Source: Anaerolineales bacterium (GTDB lineage: Bacteria; Chloroflexota; Anaerolineae; 4572-78; J111). Taken from it: a stretch of DNA of 64,000 nucleotides. Under the pieces are notes generated by a model. That model saw only the letters and a program-made list of their open reading frames with translations, did no database searches and was not told where the DNA came from. Location of the stretch: assembly GCA_020634935.1 (NCBI GenBank), contig JACKAT010000002.1, positions 242,542 through 306,541 on the forward strand, written 5' to 3'. Position 1 is the stretch's first letter. The number at the start of each line of letters is the position of its first letter. Below are positions 1 through 8,417 of this stretch, in pieces. The position numbers were made by a program, and so were the translations under genes.

Positions 1-2
1 TT

Positions 3-698
3 TTTACATCTGCCCAAAATTTAATTCATTCAGGACTTGACTTACTTTTTCCACCTGCTTGCGTCCACTGCCAGACGTCTAATGTTTGGCTGTGTCAAAA
101 TTGTAAAAGTGATATCCTTTTTATAACCTCTGTGGTCTGCCCTCGCTGCGGCACACCGGTTTCTGCGCCGGCTTGCCTTCAATGTTCACTCAATCGCTTA
201 AAATATATCGATGGCATCAGGTCGGCGGCTGTCTTTGAGGATAATCCTATTCGCTCCGCTGTTCACCATTTTAAATATAACGGTCGAAAAGTATTAGCCA
301 GTAGCTTAGGCGAAATCTTGGCCGAAACCTACCGGCACTATCAGCTTAAGGCCGATGTCATCATTCCAGTCCCCCTGCACCAAACGCGTTTCAAAGAGCG
401 AGGTTTCAATCAAAGTGCGCTCTTGGCCAAGAAACTGGGCCGATTGGTGAGCCTGCCGGTTGACACTACTACCCTTTACCGAACTCGCGATACCGGCTAC
501 CAAATGGCCCTTAAAGCCCAACAGCGACGCCAAAATGTAGCTGGCGCTTTTGCTTGCCGTGGCCATTTGTCGGGATTGAGATTTCTTTTGGTTGACGATG
601 TCTGCACCACAGGTTCAACCCTTGATGCCTGTGCGATGACTTTGAAGATGAGCGGTGCCGACTCGGTTTGGGGTCTAACCCTGGCCAAAGCCGGTTAA
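3..698 (+). CDS. comF: ComF-family phosphoribosyltransferase-like protein (5' end outside window)
   Basis: The frame is open from the left edge and no start codon is visible, so the gene is cut by the window; the first internal GTG is at 132. The visible part begins with four CxxC pairs (CVHC, CQNC, CPRC, CLQC), a double zinc ribbon typical of ComF. The C-terminal half carries the phosphoribosyltransferase PRPP loop FLLVDDVCTTGSTLDACA and the family motif with RGFNQS. ComF proteins assist DNA uptake during natural transformation, although many members are of uncertain role. The hpf gene follows 37 bases downstream on the same strand; the comF-hpf neighbourhood is common in bacteria. Family assignment is firm; function in this organism is inferred. 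Confidence 0.9.
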   Translation, partial: FTSAQNLIHSGLDLLFPPACVHCQTSNVWLCQNCKSDILFITSVVCPRCGTPVSAPACLQCSLNRLKYIDGIRSAAVFEDNPIRSAVHHFKYNGRKVLASSLGEILAETYRHYQLKADVIIPVPLHQTRFKERGFNQSALLAKKLGRLVSLPVDTTTLYRTRDTGYQMALKAQQRRQNVAGAFACRGHLSGLRFLLVDDVCTTGSTLDACAMTLKMSGADSVWGLTLAKAG

Positions 699-735
699 TC
701 TTCATCAAAAACTTTTTACGAGAAAGGAGTAACCC

Positions 736-1320
736 ATGCAGCTCGTACTTACAGGAAAAAATTTTGTGGTATCCGATAGAGTCAGAGATTATGTTGAAAA
801 AAAAGTAGGAAAACTGGATCGGTATCTGGATGTTACCGAAGCCCGCCTTGAGATTTCTCAGGAAAAAACAAAAAGCGCCAAAGACAGAAATGTGGTCCAG
901 CTAACCCTGCGTACCGATGGCGCGATTCTGCGGGCCGAAGACCGATCACAGGCCATCTATGGCTCTATCGATGCGGTGGTTGATAAAATCCACCGCCAAA
1001 TTGTCCGTTACAAAGGTAAACGGGTTGATCGCCGCCAGGGCCATATCAAAAACCAGCGCGATGACCTAGATTTTGTTCCAGAGGAACTACCTGAGCTAGA
1101 ACAAAGCGTTATCGAGAGTATCGCCGACGAACAGCACCGAGAAATTGTACGGGTCAAACGGTTCTTCATGAATCCAATGACCGAAGAGGAAGCCGTTGAC
1201 CAAATGGAACTGTTGGGTCACAATTTCTTTGTCTTCTACAATGCCCAACTTGGCCGCGTTAATGTTATCTATCGCCGCGAAGATGACAACTACGGTCTTC
1301 TTGACCCTGAACTGGCGTAA
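736..1320 (+). CDS. hpf: Ribosome hibernation promoting factor, long form
   Basis: The 194-residue length matches long-form HPF. The N-terminal S30AE/RaiA domain (about 1-105, beginning MQLVLTGKNFVVSDRVRDYV) binds the small ribosomal subunit, and the C-terminal domain (about 135-190, with RVKRFFMNPMTEEEAVDQM) dimerises ribosomes into 100S particles during stationary phase. The start is supported by a strong ribosome binding site (GAAAGGAGT) six bases upstream. The gene is followed at once by a perfect terminator hairpin, so it probably ends the transcript begun by comF or is expressed alone. High confidence in identity. Confidence 0.96.
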   Translation: MQLVLTGKNFVVSDRVRDYVEKKVGKLDRYLDVTEARLEISQEKTKSAKDRNVVQLTLRTDGAILRAEDRSQAIYGSIDAVVDKIHRQIVRYKGKRVDRRQGHIKNQRDDLDFVPEELPELEQSVIESIADEQHREIVRVKRFFMNPMTEEEAVDQMELLGHNFFVFYNAQLGRVNVIYRREDDNYGLLDPELA

Positions 1321-1341
1321 TGGTAAATTGAAGTTATAACT

Positions 1342-1370
1342 AAGGCGGGGACACACGTCCCCGCCTTTTT
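1342..1370 (+). terminator. Rho-independent terminator after hpf
   Basis: A perfect 11-base stem (AAGGCGGGGAC / GTCCCCGCCTT) with a four-base loop, followed by a T run. It lies 22 bases after the hpf stop. Confidence 0.93.
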
Positions 1371-1393
1371 AATTTCGTGTTTAGGAAAGTTAA

Positions 1394-2056
1394 ATGCAGC
1401 TTACCGTCAACGGTCAAGAACATCCTTTAATACCCATTCAGACTTTTCGAGAAAAATGGGCCTTGCCGGATAATTTTACCCTGTCCGCCTTTGAGCCTAA
1501 AGATTGGGCTGTCGGGTCGATGGACCGGGCTGGACAATCTCTACTCAAAATGAAACAGGCCGTAATCGACGCCGTTCCTGCCCAAATGTCATGGTCAGCT
1601 CTCCCCGTAACGGCCGGGCAGATAACCGAGTTTTTTCGCCAGCAGTTGACATTAATCAATCAGGACATCGGCCTGCAAGACATCGAGGTCGATTTCGCGG
1701 CGGCCGGTTTCGGCGATGTCTTGCAAACGGTCATTTACGAATTGCTGCGGTTGAAGCAAGTTTGTCACAGGGACATAACCCAGATCCGCCATGAGTTCGA
1801 TTTTTCAGCCGTTTACCAACGCTGGCTCGATGACTCGGTACGTGTCTCAGCCGTCATCTTCCCTTACTCGCACGCCGGCCGGCAGTTCACTCTACGCACC
1901 ATCAACAACGCCTACGGGCGAGTCGGTTTGGAAGTTCAGACGCCGAACGGTCTGGAGTACGTCGTCGATAGCTCGCTGGCTTGCCCCGCTGCCAACTACA
2001 TGCGTGATTTGAGCCGAGACATCGCCGCCGCCCTCTTACGTGCCCTGCCATATTAG
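1394..2056 (+). CDS. Conserved-looking protein of unknown function
   Basis: A 220-residue soluble protein with no signal peptide or membrane segment that I can see. An AGGAAAG ribosome binding site precedes the ATG, and codon use matches the neighbours. I recognise no motif; the C-terminal third (AYGRVGLEVQTPNGLEYVVD and following) looks like a folded beta-rich domain. The TAG stop codon forms the first three bases of an inverted-repeat element that fills the gap to the convergent glycosyltransferase gene. No function can be offered. Confidence 0.75.
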   Translation: MQLTVNGQEHPLIPIQTFREKWALPDNFTLSAFEPKDWAVGSMDRAGQSLLKMKQAVIDAVPAQMSWSALPVTAGQITEFFRQQLTLINQDIGLQDIEVDFAAAGFGDVLQTVIYELLRLKQVCHRDITQIRHEFDFSAVYQRWLDDSVRVSAVIFPYSHAGRQFTLRTINNAYGRVGLEVQTPNGLEYVVDSSLACPAANYMRDLSRDIAAALLRALPY

Positions 2057-2171
2057 AGTTCATGGAGTTTAATGAGTTTATGGAATTTAATGAGTTATCC
2101 CCCCATATCTGATCAGCCCCTTTTTGGGCAAGATGCGGCCGTTATTTGATCTGAAAACTCCATAAACTCTA
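2054..2171. repeat. Inverted-repeat element whose ends form the stop codons of both flanking genes
   Basis: The left end (TAGAGTTCATGGAGTTT) and the reverse complement of the right end (TAGAGTTTATGGAGTTT) differ at one base of 17. The terminal TAG at 2054-2056 stops the plus-strand gene, and the complement of 2169-2171 stops the minus-strand gene. Between the ends lie further GAGTTTA-type words. Related GAGTTTAT words occur at 15346-15405 and around 44540. Confidence 0.85.
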
Positions 2172-2939
2172 TCGACTTTCCCCCGCCGTCCCGTACAATT
2201 TACGCAGTCGAACATACGTCACAAACATATACCAGCTCATCAAACTACATACCTGAAGCCCCACCTGACCATCCTTATACCCCCCTAACGTCACATATCG
2301 CCGTCGAAACTCCCGCAGCGGCATCGTTAGATACGTCCAGGGTTTGGCCCGAAGACCTTTGTCTTTCAAAATTTTGGCCTCAAAATCGATGTAGCGGCTC
2401 TGCTTCAGCTTAAACTGCGCCAGCGAGTCATAGTTGTAATGAATCAGATGCTCTTTTAAGTACCCCGCCTCTCCATCCAAAATAACCGTTTCATGCACCT
2501 CTCGCTCCGGGTCGTACCGAGCCGCGTCGATCTTCATTAGTCGCAGTTGGCAATCGGGATACCAGCCGCCGCCCTTCATCACGTGTCCCCACATAACGTT
2601 ATAGCGCGGGACCCACCAGCCGGGGCTGTCCGCCCGAGCTGTAACGTGCAAAATCTCATCCTTTAATGACGGCGTAACGCGTTCATCGGCATCGATAAAG
2701 AAAACCCATTCACCTCCCAGCGATCGGGCATTTTCGAGAGCGCTGTTCCGAGCCACGGCAAAATTGACAAAATGGCTCTGGAAAATTTTGGCGCCCATAG
2801 CCTGGGCTATTTCTACCGTCCCATCGGTACTGAACGAGTCTTCCAGGGTTACAGCCTCGGCCCAGCGGACGCTCTTAATGCAGTCGCCGATGTGCTGAGC
2901 GACGTTTTTAGTTAGGATGACTGCGATGATTTTTGGCAT
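2169..2939 (-). CDS. Family 2 glycosyltransferase, WaaE/KdtX-like
   Basis: A 256-residue GT-A fold enzyme expected to move a sugar from a nucleotide donor to a surface glycan or lipid carrier on the cytoplasmic side. Visible motifs are the N-terminal strand MPKIIAVILTKNVAQHIG, the nucleotide-binding EDSFSTDGT and the DxD-type FFIDADERVTP. The GGGWYPDCQLRLMK segment is typical of the WaaE-like (lipopolysaccharide core beta-glycosyltransferase-like) group. The start is backed by GGAAAGGGAG, and the first 28 bases overlap the end of the upstream glycosyltransferase, implying translational coupling. The acceptor is unknown. A Chloroflexota host without lipopolysaccharide would use it for another glycan. 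Confidence 0.88.
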   Translation of the reverse strand: MPKIIAVILTKNVAQHIGDCIKSVRWAEAVTLEDSFSTDGTVEIAQAMGAKIFQSHFVNFAVARNSALENARSLGGEWVFFIDADERVTPSLKDEILHVTARADSPGWWVPRYNVMWGHVMKGGGWYPDCQLRLMKIDAARYDPEREVHETVILDGEAGYLKEHLIHYNYDSLAQFKLKQSRYIDFEAKILKDKGLRAKPWTYLTMPLREFRRRYVTLGGYKDGQVGLQVCSLMSWYMFVTYVRLRKLYGTAGESR

Positions 2940-3898
2940 AGCTCCCTTTCCTGCCAGAGATCAATAACTTGGTTATAACCCGCCAGACGCTCGTCTCGCT
3001 CGGTGGGGGATAATCGTGCGGCCTGTTGATCGGCCTTGGCTTGTCGCTGCATGCCCAGGCGCACAATCTGCCGGGCCAGCCAAATCTTTAGTGACCCATA
3101 ATGTTTGCAGTAAAATCGGTAACGGCTGCGCCACAAATTAACAAAACTGCTGGTTTTAATTTGCCCGGTGCTTTGCCCGCCCCAATGGGTAATCACCGCC
3201 GCTGGCACGCAGTAGGCTTGCCACCCGGCGGCGGTAATTCGCTTGCTCCAATCGACCTCTTCGACATACATATGGTACCCTTCATCCAGCAGGCCAACCG
3301 CCTCGATCGCCGCCCGCTTGACCGCCATCGCCGCGCCCAGCGGGTGTCCGATCAAAAAAGGACGCTGGGATTCGTATAGAGACCGGCTATAGCGCCCGTT
3401 CCAGCGCGACTCAACCAGCCGGCCCGGCAGCGGTAGCAGTTCGATCGCTAACTGCCATAGACCGGGGAAGGCAAACGCGCCGTGTTGAAACGAGCCGTCG
3501 CCGTAAACCAATTTCGCCCCGGCGATGCCGGCTTGAGGTGTTTGCTGCAAAAAGTCAACCAGGGCGGCCAGTGCGCCGGGATGGATGAGCGTATCGGGAT
3601 TAAGCAGCAGAACGATTGCCGGTTTAGGGGAAGGATGGTCGGATCGCCCCAACCCCATCGCTCGTAGGGCCGCGTTATTGCCGCCGGCAAAGCCTAAGTT
3701 CTGCTCACTGGCGATCAACTTCACATTGGGGAAATCCTGCCTGACCATCGCCGCCGAGCCATCGTGCGAGGCGTTGTCAACCACCCAAATTTCGCCATCG
3801 AGTTGGCTGCGAGCCAGATCAGCCTCGCTACTGCGCAGGCAGTCGGCCAGCAGCTCTCGAACGTTCCAACTGACGATGACGATAGCTAAATCCGGCAT
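2912..3898 (-). CDS. Family 2 glycosyltransferase, rhamnosyltransferase-like
   Basis: A 328-residue GT2 enzyme. Motifs in order: LAIVIVSWNVRELLADCL at the N-terminus, VVDNASHDGS, NLGFAGGNNAA, the metal-binding LLLNPDTLIHPGAL and the likely catalytic-base segment MYVEEVDWSKR. This pattern is characteristic of rhamnosyl- and related transferases building surface polysaccharides. It overlaps the next glycosyltransferase by 28 bases and is separated by only seven bases from the lipoprotein gene upstream, so the three form an operon. The donor and acceptor cannot be read from sequence. Confidence 0.9.
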   Translation of the reverse strand: MPDLAIVIVSWNVRELLADCLRSSEADLARSQLDGEIWVVDNASHDGSAAMVRQDFPNVKLIASEQNLGFAGGNNAALRAMGLGRSDHPSPKPAIVLLLNPDTLIHPGALAALVDFLQQTPQAGIAGAKLVYGDGSFQHGAFAFPGLWQLAIELLPLPGRLVESRWNGRYSRSLYESQRPFLIGHPLGAAMAVKRAAIEAVGLLDEGYHMYVEEVDWSKRITAAGWQAYCVPAAVITHWGGQSTGQIKTSSFVNLWRSRYRFYCKHYGSLKIWLARQIVRLGMQRQAKADQQAARLSPTERDERLAGYNQVIDLWQERELCQKSSQSS

Positions 3899-3905
3899 GC
3901 TTTAA

Positions 3906-5144
3906 CTAAAAACCAATAATGATGGGCGTCGGGCTGACGTGATCGTTGAAAGTGTCAATCCGGACGTCTTCATGGATTAACCCGGCCCAGAATTCGACTG
4001 TGTCTTTATCGGCCGGGACATCGAGTAGTTGAATAGAGCCGGTAACCAGCGCCCGCTGGCCAGGCATCAGGTAATACTCAATGTTGTTATTGATGACCCG
4101 CTGCTCTAACTCGTCCAGATTGCCCACGGCCCAGCGGTAGGGGTACGCATAGCTGGGATTACCTTCATAGTCGATCCCAACCCGCCACGTCCCGGAGGAG
4201 GTGAAAAAATCTTTGGTGTTAAAATTCTCATCGCTGCGATAACCGACGCCGGAGCTAGGCCCGTTGGTCCGGATCGGCACGCTGCCGAAGTTTTCAACAG
4301 TCAGGGTGAAAGCCAATGTCTGACCCAGCGGCACCACCTTGTCGCCCGTGGCCGGATTGTAGAAATCAACGATGGCCGAAACGATATCGGCCCGAGGGAC
4401 GCCGCCTTCGGCGATTTCCAAGGTGTTGGTCACCACGGTGCGGTTACCGACCCGGTCGGTGGCCTCAGCGTACACGGTGTAGAGGCCGTCCGGCGGCGGC
4501 TCGGCCCCCAAATCGACGCCGCCTTCATAATCATAAGTGTGGAACCCCGGCTCCCCCGGCTTGATGTCCCGCTCCACTTCGGCGATAGGGTAGCGGGTTT
4601 CCTCATCCGGCGCGATCAAGTAGACCAATACCTCGGCCTCTTTGGTCAGGTAATAGTTGATATCAACCCGGTCGTTGATGCCGTCCTGATTGGGCGAAAA
4701 GATATGAGGGTAAACGCTAAACCCTTGTAATTCCGGCTTTTCCGTATCGGCCTGGCTCACGGCCAGGGTCCCTTCCTCTTTAACGGTCTGGCTGCTGTCA
4801 TCTACTGCTTCAACCACCCAGGTGTACTGGCCGTCCGGCAGCATGCTGCCCTCAACCACGCCCCCAAAATCGACCTGATAATCCCCCGCTGACCGCCGGC
4901 GATTATCTCGAAAATAGTGGCGCTGCCCTGCCTCATTAATAAAATAAATCGATAGATTAGCCGAGCCGTTCAAATGGTAACTGATGCGGGCCACGTCCTC
5001 GATGCCATCAGCGTTGGGCGTAATCGCGGTTGGACTAACGCTCACTTCAGTCAGCAGCGGCCCTCCCAGGCAGCCCATCAACAGCAGCGGGCTGGCCATC
5101 GAAATAATGAAGAAAATAAACTTCACAGTATGACGAATTTGCAT
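3906..5144 (-). CDS. Surface lipoprotein with repeated FlgD/Ig-like 'SPNxDG' domains
   Basis: A 412-residue exported lipoprotein: an N-terminal signal with lipobox LLMGC (Cys about residue 25), then two beta-sandwich modules that each open with a FlgD-like signature (SPTAITPNADGIED near 36; SPNQDGINDRVD near 150) and contain LPDGQYTW or PPDGLYTV strands. The C-terminal 150 residues (PRADIVSAIVDFYNPATGDKV onward) form another beta-rich domain. It is probably anchored on the outer face of the membrane. The start has AGGAAGGT in front. It lies just upstream of the two glycosyltransferase genes on the same strand, suggesting a link to surface glycan assembly; its specific role is unknown. Confidence 0.85.
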   Translation of the reverse strand: MQIRHTVKFIFFIISMASPLLLMGCLGGPLLTEVSVSPTAITPNADGIEDVARISYHLNGSANLSIYFINEAGQRHYFRDNRRRSAGDYQVDFGGVVEGSMLPDGQYTWVVEAVDDSSQTVKEEGTLAVSQADTEKPELQGFSVYPHIFSPNQDGINDRVDINYYLTKEAEVLVYLIAPDEETRYPIAEVERDIKPGEPGFHTYDYEGGVDLGAEPPPDGLYTVYAEATDRVGNRTVVTNTLEIAEGGVPRADIVSAIVDFYNPATGDKVVPLGQTLAFTLTVENFGSVPIRTNGPSSGVGYRSDENFNTKDFFTSSGTWRVGIDYEGNPSYAYPYRWAVGNLDELEQRVINNNIEYYLMPGQRALVTGSIQLLDVPADKDTVEFWAGLIHEDVRIDTFNDHVSPTPIIIGF

Positions 5145-5228
5145 TGACCTTCCTAAATATGGCTACCGAATTGGTGAATTTACCACAAAGCCCACCAGCG
5201 GTCAAACCCCAAACGCTAAGGCCATGAC

Positions 5229-5310
5229 AAGGTGACGGTCACTTGGTCCAAAATACCCATCTGATCGACGAAATCAACGGCTTTGTACATTCAAAAGTGA
5301 CCGTCACCTT
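5229..5310. repeat. MITE-like element, copy A of a five-copy family
   Basis: An 82-base element bounded by the perfect inverted repeat AAGGTGACGGTCACTT / AAGTGACCGTCACCTT. It lies in the gap between the lipoprotein start and the GT39 stop. Other copies are at 11438, 33637, 59140 and 59959. Confidence 0.9.
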
Positions 5311-5329
5311 TAAGATGAGAATTGCTGCG

Positions 5330-7465
5330 TTAAGGCTGTACCTCCACCGGCCCCAAACTATGCTGCTCCGCCCCCAACTCGACCACCAACTGGTAAACCC
5401 CCGGCGGCGTAACCGGATTGAGATTGACATCCAGATCGTGACGAATAATTTTCTGGCTCGATGCCGTAGCGTTGAACCAGCGGCTGGGCGGATACAGTTT
5501 GAAGGCGTCGCCGGGCCGATCGAGGCTAATGCCCCACACACCTTCCGGGCCGATGAGACGCACAACAGGGTAGTCCTGTGCTGCGACCGGCTTTTGGGCC
5601 GTCCAATAAAGAATCACATGGACCCACCCCGAAGGCGGGTGAAACAGCGCATCCGTGGCCGAGACATCGGCATCAGCCTCATAGCCCGCCAGGCGCAGGC
5701 CGCTGTCAAATGGATAATCAACCGGCGTTGCCGCCGGCGGCAGGGCATCGAGTTGGTAGCCGGGCGCATATCCTTTAAGGGTGATCCCCGGCGGGTAAAG
5801 TTCCGTTACCAGCGGATAGCGAGCCGCCAGCCACTGTTCAACCCGCCGTTCGGGGTCCGGCGCGTCGATATGCGATTCGATCAGCCAGATCACCGGATGA
5901 TCGCCCACGACGCCTTGCAGCGGGCCATCGAGGTCGGTCTGGGCGGTGACGGTGCTAAAGGCGGCGTATGTCTGGCCAGGCCCCTTAAAATAAAATTGAA
6001 ACGGAAAGCGCACCCAATCAGGGTGAATCAGAATGGCGTGATCGGTGCGGGCGTGTTGGGCCAGATAATCGACGCTTTGCCGCCAGGCCTCCTTACTGGC
6101 CGGAATAGTCCACTGGCCGGGCAGGGGTAGGGCAGTCAATATAATGAGGAAGGCAGGGATAAGGTAATATAGATAGGTGGTGGGTTGGCGGGTTGGTGGG
6201 TGGGTTGGGTAGTTGGCTGGTTGGGTAGTTGGCAGGTGGGTAGGTGGGTTGGTAGGTGGGTGGATTGGTGGGTGGGTGGGTGGGGTAGCGGGTTGGCTGG
6301 ATACGTGAATTATTGGTTGGAGCTTGGCCTTAGCCTCAGCCTTAGCCTTCCTTGCTCCCCACTGGCCCAGCTTATCCGCCCCCTGCGCGGCCAGAATCAG
6401 CAGCCAGGGAACCATGACGATGAAATAGCGCTCGCCAAAAAAGGCCAGATGGTTGCGAGTCAGAAGTAGGGTGGCGATGGCAAAAGGGGTTAAGCAGACG
6501 AGGGTGATCAACAGGGTGGGTAATGGGAAATGGATAATGGATAATGGATAATGGATAATGGGATGGGGAGTGGGCAGGTAGGCCGATAGCACGAATAAGC
6601 AGATAAGTCCGGGGATAAGTAGAGTCAGCCAATGGGGCAAGGGAGCTTTCCACAGGATAAAGGCCTGGAGCAGCCCCCAGCCGCGATGCAGGGTGCCGTG
6701 GAGAGCGTCGCCGGGCGTCGATTCGGCGGAAAAGCGCCAGATGGCCAGCGCGATCGGCGTGAAAGCGAGGGCGATGATGACCCCACTGGCGGCTAATATC
6801 AACCACAGTTGCCACCGGCGCGGATAGGCCACGATCAACCATAGCCCCAAACCGGGCAGCACGAAGCCGGCGTAAAGATGATGGTACAGGCCGGCGATGG
6901 CTGCTAGGACAAAGAGAATGAAGAATGAAGAATGAAGAATGAGGAATGATAGGTGATGAGTGATGAATGAGGTTGGTAGTGATGGCTGTAGCCATTGCCT
7001 GAGCCATTTGAGAAAAGCCCAGATAGCTAGAGTACTGAAGAAGACGGCCGGGGCGTACATGCGGGCTTCTTGGGAATACCAAATCAGAAAGGGGTTAACG
7101 GCAACCAAGGCGGCGCTGATCAAAGCCACCCGCCGGTTGAACAACATCGCGGCCAGGCCGGCGGTAACCGGTACCAGCAGGACCCCATACAGCACCGACA
7201 GCGCCCGGACGCCGGTCTCGCTAAAACCAATCAGGCTGCTCCAACCCTTCAGCGTCAAGTAGTAGAGCGGCGGCAGTCGATCCTCAACCAGCGTAAACCC
7301 CACTTCCAGAATACGGGGGACGCTCTGTTTGGCCCAATACACGCTTACGGCTTCATCAAACCATAAGCTGTGGTAGGTCAGGTGGGTTAGACGCAGCGCC
7401 AGGGCTATAAGGATAACGGTTAGTAAAGCCGGTCGATAGTTGCTCACAACCGGGCATGCTACCAC
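5330..7465 (-). CDS. GT39/ArnT-like membrane glycosyltransferase with repeat-derived insertions
   Basis: A 711-residue polytopic membrane protein of the dolichyl-phosphate-mannose/ArnT-type superfamily. The first luminal loop has the catalytic-type Asp in YHSLWFDEAVSVYWA, followed by DRLPPLYY and many hydrophobic helices up to about residue 450. A soluble domain of about 230 residues follows. Family members move sugar from a polyprenyl-phosphate donor on the outer face. Three stretches come from simple-sequence DNA translated in frame: residues about 163-187 (ILHSSFFIL), 298-317 (HYPLSIIHFPL) and 391-430 (many PTHPP/PTNPP repeats). The GTG start is uncertain because no clear ribosome binding site precedes it. 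Confidence 0.85.
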   Translation of the reverse strand: MVACPVVSNYRPALLTVILIALALRLTHLTYHSLWFDEAVSVYWAKQSVPRILEVGFTLVEDRLPPLYYLTLKGWSSLIGFSETGVRALSVLYGVLLVPVTAGLAAMLFNRRVALISAALVAVNPFLIWYSQEARMYAPAVFFSTLAIWAFLKWLRQWLQPSLPTSFITHHLSFLILHSSFFILFVLAAIAGLYHHLYAGFVLPGLGLWLIVAYPRRWQLWLILAASGVIIALAFTPIALAIWRFSAESTPGDALHGTLHRGWGLLQAFILWKAPLPHWLTLLIPGLICLFVLSAYLPTPHPIIHYPLSIIHFPLPTLLITLVCLTPFAIATLLLTRNHLAFFGERYFIVMVPWLLILAAQGADKLGQWGARKAKAEAKAKLQPIIHVSSQPATPPTHPPIHPPTNPPTHLPTTQPANYPTHPPTRQPTTYLYYLIPAFLIILTALPLPGQWTIPASKEAWRQSVDYLAQHARTDHAILIHPDWVRFPFQFYFKGPGQTYAAFSTVTAQTDLDGPLQGVVGDHPVIWLIESHIDAPDPERRVEQWLAARYPLVTELYPPGITLKGYAPGYQLDALPPAATPVDYPFDSGLRLAGYEADADVSATDALFHPPSGWVHVILYWTAQKPVAAQDYPVVRLIGPEGVWGISLDRPGDAFKLYPPSRWFNATASSQKIIRHDLDVNLNPVTPPGVYQLVVELGAEQHSLGPVEVQP
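6177..6298. repeat. GGTGGGTTGG-type simple repeat inside the GT39 gene
   Basis: About 120 bases of imperfect GGTGGGTTGG / GGGTAGTTGG units, translated on the minus strand as Pro/Thr-rich sequence in a cytoplasmic or extracellular loop. Two other simple-repeat tracts lie in the same gene at 6515-6567 (GGATAATGG units) and 6916-6971 (GAATGAA units). Confidence 0.85.
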
Positions 7466-7648
7466 AGCGCCGGTGTCGGAGCAAAACCGTATCTATTCAG
7501 CAGGCCAGGTGACCGGCGCTTAATCTGTAACATTACATCGATTGAATTAGACGGCATCAAACCTAAAACTTCCCACACCTCTATAAGCCTATTATGACAC
7601 AAACCACAGCCATAATCAATAGCACGGCAAAGCCCATAGGCAAACCTG

Positions 7649-7699
7649 GAGAATGAAGAATGGAGAATGAAGAATGGAGAATGAAGAATGGAGAATGGA
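7649..7699. repeat. GGAGAATGAAGAAT tandem repeat
   Basis: Alternating GGAGAATGAAGAAT units, about 3.5 copies, in the intergenic region upstream of the GT39 gene. The same word family (GAATGAA) occurs in frame inside that gene at 6916-6971. Confidence 0.85.
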
Positions 7700-7809
7700 T
7701 CGATTCTGCTCGTACTGACGGATCTTCGGTGCATGGGGCGGCAGACTGGTGAGGGGATGATCGGTGGGGTTTTGTCCCTCGAACCCAGCCGGCGATGCCG
7801 GTCAGGGGT

Positions 7810-7840
7810 GGGACCCGACTCCTTACTGGAGTCGGGTCCC
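7810..7840. repeat. 31-base perfect hairpin
   Basis: A 13-base perfect stem (GGGACCCGACTCC / GGAGTCGGGTCCC) with a five-base loop. No T run follows on either strand, so a simple terminator is unlikely. It abuts the 23-base tandem array, whose variant units also contain GGACCCGA. Confidence 0.88.
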
Positions 7841-8024
7841 ATCATCGCCTTTGATCGGGTGTGATCATCGCCCTTGATCGGGTGTGATCATCGCCCTTGA
7901 TCGGACCCGATCATCGCCCTTGATCGGGTGTGATCATCGCCCTTGATCGGGTGTGATCATCGCCCTTGATCGGACCCGATCATCGCCCTTGATCGGGTGC
8001 GATCATCGCCCTTGATCGGACCCG
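7841..8024. repeat. 23-base tandem repeat array, eight units
   Basis: Eight contiguous 23-base units of the form ATCATCGCCCTTGATCGG plus a five-base variable tail: GTGTG, GTGTG, ACCCG, GTGTG, GTGTG, ACCCG, GTGCG, ACCCG. A partial ninth unit begins at 8025. Each unit contains two GATCs in near-palindromic context (TGATCATCG, CTTGATCGG). There is no spacer, so this is not CRISPR. Confidence 0.93.
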
Positions 8025-8174
8025 ATCATCGACTGGAAACCTTAAATTTTCATTTTTCGCATAAGGATCAGAGATCGAGCGACCGGCATTTTAACCCCAT
8101 AGAGCCAGCCGGAGGGTGGACCGCGATAGGATGACCCCACTTAAGGGGCTGATCACCCGGCCACAACGCTCGCC

Positions 8175-8304
8175 GTAAGCGTTCAGCCCTTAGCAGTCAG
8201 CTATCCGCTTTGGGCTTATTTTGGCAAATAGTTGGGTTATGAAAGCCCAGATGGTATCTTTAGCGTTAAAGCTGACGGCTGACGGCTGATAGCTGACCGC
8301 TTAC
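8175..8304. repeat. Palindromic element, 130 bases, copy 1
   Basis: Begins GTAAGCGTTCAGCCCTTAGC and ends with a partial inverse (TAGCTGACCGCTTAC). It is about 80 percent identical by eye to the second copy at 8418-8552. Between the copies (8328-8361) lies a separate small hairpin, AATCCGGCT / AGCCGGATT. Confidence 0.85.
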
Positions 8305-8417
8305 TATTATCCTTACCCTTCCCGGCCAATCCGGCTTACGGTTTTTTAGGTGAGCCGGATTAGTTATTAGCCTTGCTATATTGACCAATTTAAGCTACAT
8401 TGACCAGTAAATCAAAG

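Noticed and set aside
5243..6130. A 295-codon plus-strand frame opposite the GT39 gene
   Set aside because: Antisense shadow; Arg-rich, no domain, and starts inside a MITE-like element.
7459..7845. A 128-codon minus-strand open frame upstream of the GT39 gene
   Set aside because: Low-complexity sequence from GAATGAAGAATGG repeats and the hairpin; no protein-like stretch or start signal.
7841..8024. CRISPR array or plasmid iterons
   Set aside because: No spacers and no replication gene; left as a tandem repeat of unknown role.
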